Part shown: one piece after another, positions 37,101-42,745 of the stretch
How the letters are laid out: each line of letters starts with the position of its first letter
How positions within the stretch are numbered: the stretch's first letter is position 1
NCBI GenBank assembly: GCA_000173575.1
Contig: ABYL01000056.1
Coordinates: 1 to 42,745, forward strand
Direction: 5' to 3'
Length of the DNA stretch: 42,745 bases
Source: Burkholderia sp. H160
GTDB taxonomy: Bacteria > Pseudomonadota > Gammaproteobacteria > Burkholderiales > Burkholderiaceae
The notes under the pieces: generated by a model
What the model was told of the DNA's origin: nothing
The model's input: the letters and a program-made list of their open reading frames with translations, nothing else
The model's database searches: none
Program-made: the position numbers and the translations under genes

Positions 37101-37802
37101 TTATGCAATCAGCGAGTAGAATTGTTGGGCCGGAGTTTGCGGTACGGCACCGTCTTTCATCTGCCCTTTGCGAATCATGTGCATGGTTTCAATCCCGCCC
37201 AGAATAATGCGGGCACAACGAAACTCCTTGAACCCCAGCATGGGCAGCGTGCGTCGCTTGATAGCCCGGTGATCCTGCTCAACGATGTTGTTCAGATACT
37301 TCTTCTGCCGGATCTTGATGGGTGTCTCGCGCTCAGCGTTGAGCGCCTGCAGGGCGGCCGGATTCGATCCGCTTTTGTCGATCGTCACAGTTTCCGGTTC
37401 ACCGTTCTGGTCGATGGCCTTCTCGAAGTAGCGTCGGGCCGCAGCCTTGTCCCGATGGGCTCGCAGCAGAAAGTCGACCGTGTTGCCCGACTCGTCGGCG
37501 GCCCGGTAAAGATACTTCCACTGGCCGCCGATCCTGATGTAGGTTTCATCCATCCTCCAGCTCCTGCCCACTGCCCGTTTGCAACGCCGCAACGCCTTTT
37601 CCAGTAACGGCAGCAGCTTCAGCGCCCAGCGATGCACGGTCGAATGATCGACCTCAATACCGCGCACCAGCATCATCTCTTCGAGGTGACGCAGGCTCAG
37701 CGGGTAGGCCACGTACCAGCGCACACACAGCAGCATCACGTCCAACGGGTAATGCAGCCGTTTAAACACCTCTGCCACCGCTGGACTTACGATTTGCTTC
37801 AT
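37101..37802 (-). CDS. IS6-family DDE transposase
   Basis: A 233-residue transposase with the DDE triad at Asp85 (SWRMDETYIRIGG), Asp142 (ETVTIDKSGSNPAAL) and Glu175 (NNIVEQDHRAIKRR). An N-terminal helix-turn-helix is present (YPLSLRHLEEMMLVRGIEVD). The sequence TIDKSGSN in place of IS26-type TINTDKA marks a subgroup found in Burkholderiaceae and others. It appears intact and should be active for copy-in transposition. The start ATG 37802 lies 58 bp inside the right end. Confidence 0.95.
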   Translation of the reverse strand: MKQIVSPAVAEVFKRLHYPLDVMLLCVRWYVAYPLSLRHLEEMMLVRGIEVDHSTVHRWALKLLPLLEKALRRCKRAVGRSWRMDETYIRIGGQWKYLYRAADESGNTVDFLLRAHRDKAAARRYFEKAIDQNGEPETVTIDKSGSNPAALQALNAERETPIKIRQKKYLNNIVEQDHRAIKRRTLPMLGFKEFRCARIILGGIETMHMIRKGQMKDGAVPQTPAQQFYSLIA

Positions 37803-37843
37803 CGCTCTACCGTCTATCTTGGGGCCTCCAGAATACCAGCCCC

Positions 37844-37860
37844 CTTATTGCGACAAAACC
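37844..37860 (-). repeat. Right terminal inverted repeat of the IS6 element
   Basis: Reads GGTTTTGTCGCAATAAG on the minus strand from 37860. The next gene's stop codon begins at 37863, so the element abuts that gene directly. Confidence 0.65.
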
Positions 37861-37862
37861 GG

Positions 37863-38894
37863 TTAGTCATCGTTCGTCAGGAGAGCTGCGAAACGACGTG
37901 TCGATTCGAAGGCAGAAAACGCAATGACCAGGCCGACGGTGATCGGCACTGCGAGGAAGGCACCTGCGATGCCCCAGATCGACGACCACACCGCCAGACT
38001 GACCAGGATTATCGCTGGGCTCAGGTTCAGTGACCCGCCCATCAGCCACGGGTCGAGGAGATGGCCGACCACGAAGTTCGCGAGCGTGAGCGAGAAGAAC
38101 AGCACGATCGCCGCGTTCCACTGACCGAACTGCAGCGCGGCGAGCAGCGTCGGCACCGCGACTGAGATCCATGAGCCCGCATACGGGATGAAGTTCAGCA
38201 GGCCGATAAGCACTGCCCAAAGCTCCGCGAATTCGAGTCCGACGAGCCGCATGCAGATCCAGCTCGCGATGCCAAGTATCGCGCCGAGCAGGGTCTTCAT
38301 TGCGAGATAGACGCCGATCTTCGAGTTGATCTCGTCGATCACCGACACGATCCGCGTCGAGCCGCCCGCGAAGTTCACGAGCTTGCGGCGGTATTTCGCG
38401 TGCTCGATGAGAAAGAATGTCGCATAAAGCAGCACGACGATGATCGCCGCAAGCAGCGACGACACCGATGACAGTGTGGCGGTCATGATCGCCTGCACGT
38501 TGACGCTCGCTAACAGATCCCGGCGGATCGCGGTCCAGTTCGCCTCCGTTTCGATGTGCAGCAGTGCGGCGAACTTCGTAAGCAGTACGAGCAGCGTCGC
38601 CTCGTACTTCGGCGCGACGGCCATCAGCCGGTCCCTGTCCGACAGCAGCAGGTCGACCGACAGGTAGACCGTGAGGAGCATCAGCGTTGCAGCGATCGCG
38701 TGGCGCAGTCCGTCCCGCAGGGGTGCGCCGAGGTAGGGAATGCGGCGCAGCAGGTTGGCGAGACCGAAGACCACGTACGTCGCGATGATGGCGAACGCAA
38801 TCGGCACCAGCACGGGGCGGCCGACATACAGTCCCCACCCGAGCAGTGTGACGAGCACGGCCGCACATGTGCATTTCAGCAGACCCTGGTTCAT
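37863..38894 (-). CDS. AI-2E/PerM-family membrane protein
   Basis: A 343-residue membrane protein of the AI-2E transporter (PerM) family. It shows about 7 helices: two at the N-terminus (VLVTLLGWGLYVGRPVLVPI), a cytoplasmic helix region (about 90-150), then the conserved AIIVVLLYATFFLIEHAKYR, MKTLLGAILGIASWICMRLV, AVLIGLLNFIPYAGSWISVA and the late LANFVVGHLLDPWLMGGSLN stretch. Members export autoinducer or sodium, or are of unknown cargo. ATG 38894 has CGAGGAAACGC in front. Its stop lies 3 bp from the IS end, so the last residues may have been altered by insertion. Likely co-transcribed with the DedA-like gene 47 bp upstream. Confidence 0.88.
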   Translation of the reverse strand: MNQGLLKCTCAAVLVTLLGWGLYVGRPVLVPIAFAIIATYVVFGLANLLRRIPYLGAPLRDGLRHAIAATLMLLTVYLSVDLLLSDRDRLMAVAPKYEATLLVLLTKFAALLHIETEANWTAIRRDLLASVNVQAIMTATLSSVSSLLAAIIVVLLYATFFLIEHAKYRRKLVNFAGGSTRIVSVIDEINSKIGVYLAMKTLLGAILGIASWICMRLVGLEFAELWAVLIGLLNFIPYAGSWISVAVPTLLAALQFGQWNAAIVLFFSLTLANFVVGHLLDPWLMGGSLNLSPAIILVSLAVWSSIWGIAGAFLAVPITVGLVIAFSAFESTRRFAALLTNDD

Positions 38895-38941
38895 GCGTTT
38901 CCTCGCGAGCAGCGCTGCTTGCCGGATTGTGGGCCGCCGCG

Positions 38942-39613
38942 TCAGTCGCAGCGGGACTTTTCGTCGGAAAGTGTCGGGTCGGTGGTGTGGGGCTTGCGCC
39001 GTCCTCGCCACAGCAGGCTGACGACGAGCGCGATGACGCCCGCGCCGATCACGATCGCCATCGCTGCCGGCAGGTGGGAGCGGACCCATGGCACGTTGCC
39101 GAAAAAATAACCGGGCCCCGCGAGTGAGCATATCCAGATCACCGCGCCGCCGGTCGCGAAGCGCACGAAGCGGCGAAACGGCATCTTCATCGCGCCGGCG
39201 AGCGCGGGTGCGACCGCCCGGACTATTGCGATGAAAGGGGAGTACAGCAGCAGCGCGGCGCCGTGACGTGCATAGAGCGCACGCGTTCGCGCACTGATCT
39301 TGTCGATCCAGCCGCTGCGCTTCGGTTTCCATACCGACGCGACGGCGCGTGCCAGCGCATAGTTGAACCCCGTTCCGGCCACCGCGGCCGCGACCAGCAC
39401 CGGCGCGAGCCACAAAGGCTGCAGCACGCCGACTGCAGCGAGTGCGCCGGACAAGAACAGCAGCATGTCCGCGGGTAGAATGACGAGCGGCAGTACGCCG
39501 ACACTGCAGAAGACGATCGCCCCAACGATTACGTAGGCCAACGGTCCATGCTGGACCAGCAGCGCTTCGAGGTCCTGGTCCAGCTGCAAGACGAATTGCA
39601 TGAACGTCGCCAT
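38942..39613 (-). CDS. DedA-family (VTT-domain) membrane protein
   Basis: A 223-residue DedA/VTT-domain membrane protein. It has an N-terminal amphipathic helix, then IVGAIVFCSVGVLPLVILPA and DMLLFLSGALAAVGVLQPLW, with the family block YSPFIAIVRAVAPALAGAMK taking the place of RFIPGVRTFVP. A conserved Gly-rich end follows (IWICSLAGPGYFFGNVP). Related proteins take part in undecaprenyl-phosphate or lipid recycling and membrane potential balance. ATG 39613 starts MATFMQFVLQLD. It lies upstream of the AI-2E-like gene on the same strand, so both may share a promoter. The atypical acidic motif (PADM in place of PxE) leaves function uncertain. Confidence 0.85.
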   Translation of the reverse strand: MATFMQFVLQLDQDLEALLVQHGPLAYVIVGAIVFCSVGVLPLVILPADMLLFLSGALAAVGVLQPLWLAPVLVAAAVAGTGFNYALARAVASVWKPKRSGWIDKISARTRALYARHGAALLLYSPFIAIVRAVAPALAGAMKMPFRRFVRFATGGAVIWICSLAGPGYFFGNVPWVRSHLPAAMAIVIGAGVIALVVSLLWRGRRKPHTTDPTLSDEKSRCD

Positions 39614-40209
39614 GTGTGCCGGCTACGTATCCGTTGGTCGAGAGGGAAGTATAGCGGCAAGCGCGCGGTAGTCCCGCGCTGTGTGGCCGGCGGGCGCCGT
39701 CCCCGAATACGACGTGACGTGCTCCCACAACAGGTACTCGAAGATCTGCGCATCGCCTAACCTTAATAGGCGATCCAGTGCTTCGTCTTAAGAACGTTGG
39801 GCAATGGCTGTGGGGATTGTTCTGCGGAAGCAGTGTCGAGGGGCCAGCTTGCTGGTCTTGAAGGCCCGGGATAGACGAGGTCTTCGGCTGGGGCATCAGG
39901 ATGAGACATGAGCTCGGATGGCTGGAGCCGGCCGCCTTCTGGATCCACGTCGTCATCGCCGTCGTGATGCTTGCATTCGTTATCGGTCGCTCCTACGGTC
40001 CCATAATCAAGGATTGGATGCTGAACGAGGGTCAGTCGATCACCGTCAATTTTTCTGCGGTTCCTGTCGAGCCAGTGCTGACGCCACAGCCACAGCAACA
40101 GGCACAGCCACGGCAATCAGGGAGCTCGAGCTAAACGCGCGGTGAAAGTGCGGTCACGAGAGAATCGCTTGACGGATTGCGAAACAGAATAGCCCGTCAA
40201 GTGCGATCG
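39614..40209. other. Long gap with one doubtful small membrane ORF
   Basis: About 600 bp without a confident gene. The only candidate is a plus-strand ORF at 39901 (separate entry). The minus-strand frame opposite it is not recognisable. No clear terminator or promoter seen. Confidence 0.4.
39901..40134 (+). CDS. Possible small single-pass membrane protein
   Basis: A 77-residue frame: charged start MRHELGWLEP, one hydrophobic helix (AAFWIHVVIAVVMLAFVIG), then a basic/polar part and a Gln/Pro/Ser-rich tail. A CAGG precedes the ATG, too close for a normal ribosome site. It is not recognised and could be chance; the helix with an aromatic-rich start and a clear charge change is the only positive sign. 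Confidence 0.3.
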   Translation: MRHELGWLEPAAFWIHVVIAVVMLAFVIGRSYGPIIKDWMLNEGQSITVNFSAVPVEPVLTPQPQQQAQPRQSGSSS

Positions 40210-41796
40210 CTATAAGAGCGGCTCGATTGGAAGAAGCGACAGCATCCAGATACCGAACCGCCCATACCAGGTCGTGTTGGGTTCCGTGTCGCGGCGGATT
40301 TCAGTGTCGCCATTTCGCTCGATCCAGTAGAGCTTGCCATTCTGGTCAAGCTTTACCGCATATGCCACTTTGGGGAGCAAGGCGAGAAAGGTGCTCTCGA
40401 TCTCGCTGGCGAGTTGGGGACTGTCGATCACGAGGCCGAGTTCAGTATTCAGGTGCGCGGAACGCGGATCGAAATTGAACGATCCAACGAAGACACGCCG
40501 CGCATCCACTATGAAGGTCTTCGCATGCAGGCCGGACCCCGAACTGCCGAACGGACCCGGCGACTCTTCTTTCTTGTATTTGGTGCCCGACACACGCCTT
40601 AATTCATACAGCTGAACGCCGTGGTTGAGCAGTTCGACACGCCGCTTCCTATAGCCGGCGTGAACGGCGGCTACGTCCGTCGCTTCGAGCGCGTTGGTCA
40701 GCACGCGCACGACCATACCGCTCGCAGCGAGCCCATTCAGGTATTGCGTGCCTGCAACGGCCGGTACGAAATACGGGGAAACCAGATCGAGTTCGCGAGT
40801 CGGTGTGCCAAGCATATCTCGCAACTGATGCAGGATGAGTGCTTCCGGTGGCGCGTCGTTCAGGCCTTTGGCCGGGTCATCGCTGATCAATTCCGTCTTT
40901 GCCCAGTCGAACGGTAGTGCGCCGTCGAGCATCTTTTGCACGACGTTCGGACCGCGCAACGCCTGCATATATTCATCGGCCGCGGGGTCTCGCTCGATGG
41001 CCTGCGCTTTGCGCTCGAGTTCATGGAGCTGGCCGACACCGGCGTGAGGCAGAATCCGGTCGACGGGATAAGACGAGGCGCTCGCCCAATAGTGGTCGAA
41101 GTCGCGAGCGACATCTACCGCTGCGGGTCCCACCGCCAATACGCCGAGATCCGCGAAGACGATCCCGTCGGTTGCGTCAAAGTACTCATCGCCGATATTG
41201 CGGCCGCCCAGAATGGTCGCCGTGCTGTCCGCCGTCATCGACTTGTTGTGCATGCGCCGATTGGCGCGTGAGAAATCCCACAGGAAACCGATGGGTTTCG
41301 GCGTGCGGACCACGAACGGATTGAACAGGCGCACTTCGATGTTCGGGTGCGCTTCCAGTGCGGCCAGGGTCGGGTCCAAAGAAGAGGCGATGCCAAGATC
41401 GTCCAGCAGCAGACGTACACGTACGCCGCGGTCCGCAGCCTCATGGATTGCTTCGAGCAGCAGCGTGCCGGTCAGATCGTTGCGCCAGATATAGTATTGG
41501 ATTTCCAGCGTGCGTTGCGCCGAGCGGACGAGGTCCATCCGGGCCGCAAATGCCGCGTGCGCGTCCGAGAGCGGATAGATGCCCGCGAGGCCCGCATGCG
41601 TTGCCAGCGCTGCCGCGACCGCGCGGCCAAGGTTGGTCGAGGCGGCTTGCGAAGGCGTCAACGCGCTCGACTGCGTGCGATTGTCGAGCGATGGCAACCT
41701 GCAGCCAGTGAGTAGGGCCGCGCACAGCAGCAGCGCCGGGATCGCGCCGGCCCGTCGACGCATTGCATGGAGCGAATGATGTCTCAGCGCTTGCAT
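40210..41796 (-). CDS. Phospholipase D-family lipoprotein
   Basis: A 528-residue phospholipase-D-fold protein. A lipoprotein signal with lipobox LLTGC puts the lipidated Cys at about 32. Both HKD motifs are intact: His183-Lys185-Asp190 (RMHNKSMTADSTATILGGRN) and His424-Lys426-Asp431 (GLHAKTFIVDARRVFVGSFN). The type resembles ClsC/YmdC-like cardiolipin synthases and periplasmic PLD proteins; the reaction would be phosphatidyl transfer or hydrolysis on the outer leaflet. AAGGAG precedes ATG 41796 by 12 nt; ATG 41763 is an alternative. It is divergent from, and almost touches, the broken MFS gene. Confidence 0.88.
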   Translation of the reverse strand: MQALRHHSLHAMRRRAGAIPALLLCAALLTGCRLPSLDNRTQSSALTPSQAASTNLGRAVAAALATHAGLAGIYPLSDAHAAFAARMDLVRSAQRTLEIQYYIWRNDLTGTLLLEAIHEAADRGVRVRLLLDDLGIASSLDPTLAALEAHPNIEVRLFNPFVVRTPKPIGFLWDFSRANRRMHNKSMTADSTATILGGRNIGDEYFDATDGIVFADLGVLAVGPAAVDVARDFDHYWASASSYPVDRILPHAGVGQLHELERKAQAIERDPAADEYMQALRGPNVVQKMLDGALPFDWAKTELISDDPAKGLNDAPPEALILHQLRDMLGTPTRELDLVSPYFVPAVAGTQYLNGLAASGMVVRVLTNALEATDVAAVHAGYRKRRVELLNHGVQLYELRRVSGTKYKKEESPGPFGSSGSGLHAKTFIVDARRVFVGSFNFDPRSAHLNTELGLVIDSPQLASEIESTFLALLPKVAYAVKLDQNGKLYWIERNGDTEIRRDTEPNTTWYGRFGIWMLSLLPIEPLL

Positions 41797-41819
41797 TAGG
41801 CCCACGATCTCCTTGGGGT

Positions 41820-42620
41820 CATCGCACCGGCTACCACCTCTTTCTTGCGACGCGGCGCGCCGAACGGCACGGCTCGCGCATCGGGGCGCTGAACAACATT
41901 TCGACGGCTGCATCGGTTTGCGGACCCGCGATCGGTGCGGTCATCATCTCGTACGTCAGCTTCGGCGCGATGTTTTTCCTTGCGGCGAGCTGCATGGCGT
42001 TGTCGGTGGTGCCGCTCCTGCGCGAGCCGCGCATCAAAATGGATGCGTGCCCGTCGTTCGTCGCCGTGACGCGTACGCGGCCCTTCGGCGAGGTGCTGGC
42101 GCTGTCCGTTGGCTTCGCGGCCGAGGACAGTGTGCAGAACATGGTCTGGCCGTTCTATCTGTTCGCTATGAGCATCATGAGCGTGACGCGCCTCGGCCTC
42201 ACTTACTCGGTGATTTTTGCGGCCATGCTGCTGATTACCCACGGCATCGGCCGCGCGGTCGACCGCTCGCCGACGACAGTCCTACGCGTCGGCGCGCTCT
42301 GGATGGCGGCGATGAACGTTGCGCGTGCAATGGGTGCGGTGTCGCCAGGCAATGCTGCAGCGATTACGCTGATGACGGCATCGGGCAATACGTCTGCTAC
42401 CCTGCCTTTTGATGCAATCTGTTACCAGCGCGCGCATGAATGCGGCGCGGCCGAATACATCCTGTTTCGCGAAACGTGGATCAACCTGGGCGCAGCGGTT
42501 ATCTTTGCGATCGGCGCATTGGCCAACAGCTTCTCGGTATTGTTCTGGATCGGGGCGGGCGCATCGCTCGGCTATCTGCTCTTTGCCGGGAACACGTCGC
42601 CGGAGCGGGTTGGGGCGTAA
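41820..42620 (+). pseudogene. MFS transporter, N-terminal third missing
   Basis: An open frame encoding the last roughly two-thirds of a major facilitator protein. Eight helices can be traced (for instance ISTAASVCGPAIGAVIISYV, AVIFAIGALANSFSVLFWIG, SVIFAAMLLITHGIGRAVDR). The part that should carry the first four helices and the GxxxDRxGRR loop is absent, and the upstream frame overlaps the PLD gene's start region, with sequence unlike any MFS N-terminus. No ribosome site precedes an in-frame ATG. I take it as a 5'-truncated relic, with a break near 41815-41830. The frame after that is intact, so the truncation is recent or a product of the same rearrangement as the IS element. Confidence 0.7.
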
Positions 42621-42745
42621 GCTTCGCTCACGACGGATGTCGGATGAGCCTGTTGGTCTGAATCGTCTTGATTCGCATCCGCTCGCCGTCCAATGGTTTG
42701 GGAGCACTGCTAGACACCGAACTGTTGACCATTGACGGTGACTTC
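42621..42745. other. Right edge, no feature seen
   Basis: The last 125 bp hold no gene, repeat or promoter that I can support. Confidence 0.5.

Larger units (their letters stand above)
37045..37860 (-). mobile_element. IS6-family insertion sequence
   Basis: An 816-bp element, the usual size for IS6/IS26 relatives. The outer ends GGCTCTGTCGCGACAAG (37045-37061) and, on the other strand, GGTTTTGTCGCAATAAG (37860-37844) match at 13 of 17 positions. The single transposase gene fills nearly all of it. The flanking octamers ATCCCCTT and GGTTAGTC differ, so no target duplication remains; the sides were probably joined by recombination or deletion after insertion. Confidence 0.85.

Noticed and set aside
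36803-37108. Minus-strand frame of 101 residues next to the IS
   Set aside because: It crosses the left IS end and runs into the transposase stop region; no recognisable sequence.
37863-39956. A 697-residue reading of the AI-2E-type protein
   Set aside because: The part before residue 354 is a shadow of the DedA gene in another frame; the real start is ATG 38894 with a good ribosome site.
39763-40116. Minus-strand frame of 117 residues
   Set aside because: No ribosome site, Trp/Pro/Asp-rich shadow composition, overlaps the slightly better plus-strand candidate.

Overview
The window is GC-rich, densely coded DNA. The gene repertoire suggests a soil- or plant-associated member of the Burkholderiaceae (Paraburkholderia/Caballeronia-like): stacked ABC importers, LysR and MocR regulators, several NtaA/SnaA-type flavin monooxygenases, an extra groESL pair and an IS6-family element. 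This is inferred from gene content and codon bias; no rRNA or other taxonomic marker is present.

Left edge (1-4697): the start of a Nit1C-type cluster on the minus strand (MSMEG_0572-like protein, nitrilase, radical SAM protein, GNAT protein cut by the window edge). A MocR regulator is divergent from it. The gap between them carries three copies of one 12-bp motif, a good candidate operator.

4781-14762: an amino-acid-type (HAAT/Liv) importer operon on the minus strand (SBP, fused LivH-LivM permease, LivG, LivF), all joined by ATGA overlaps. It is divergent from a coupled plus-strand operon of LysR regulator, FAD/NAD(P)H oxidoreductase, Cys-less CMD-domain protein and AhpD-like CxxC protein, followed by a second SBP closely related to the first. 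This looks like uptake plus oxidation of one class of small amino-acid-like or organosulfur molecule.

14860-22360: an NtaA/CmoJ-like monooxygenase, a small beta-carbonic-anhydrase-like protein, a cystine-type ABC importer with a strong leader hairpin, and a sulfate-binding protein paired with a SulP sulfate permease. 22648-24592: groES-groEL with a divergent GroEL tail, closed by a near-ideal terminator.

24693-36448: a long minus-strand set comprising an oligopeptide-type ABC importer (fused DppD-DppF ATPase, DppC, DppB), two family-5 SBPs, two NtaA/SnaA monooxygenases, a DUF3088-like protein and an SfnB/DszC-type flavoprotein. With the preceding section this reads as a sulfur-scavenging island: import of inorganic sulfate, cystine and organosulfur compounds, and FMNH2-dependent C-S (or C-N) bond oxidation. 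No flavin reductase is in the window.

37045-37860: an IS6-family element without a target duplication, sitting exactly where the sulfur island stops. Beyond it are membrane and envelope genes (AI-2E/PerM-type protein, DedA protein, phospholipase-D lipoprotein) and an N-terminally truncated MFS transporter. This suggests that the right side is a rearranged junction.
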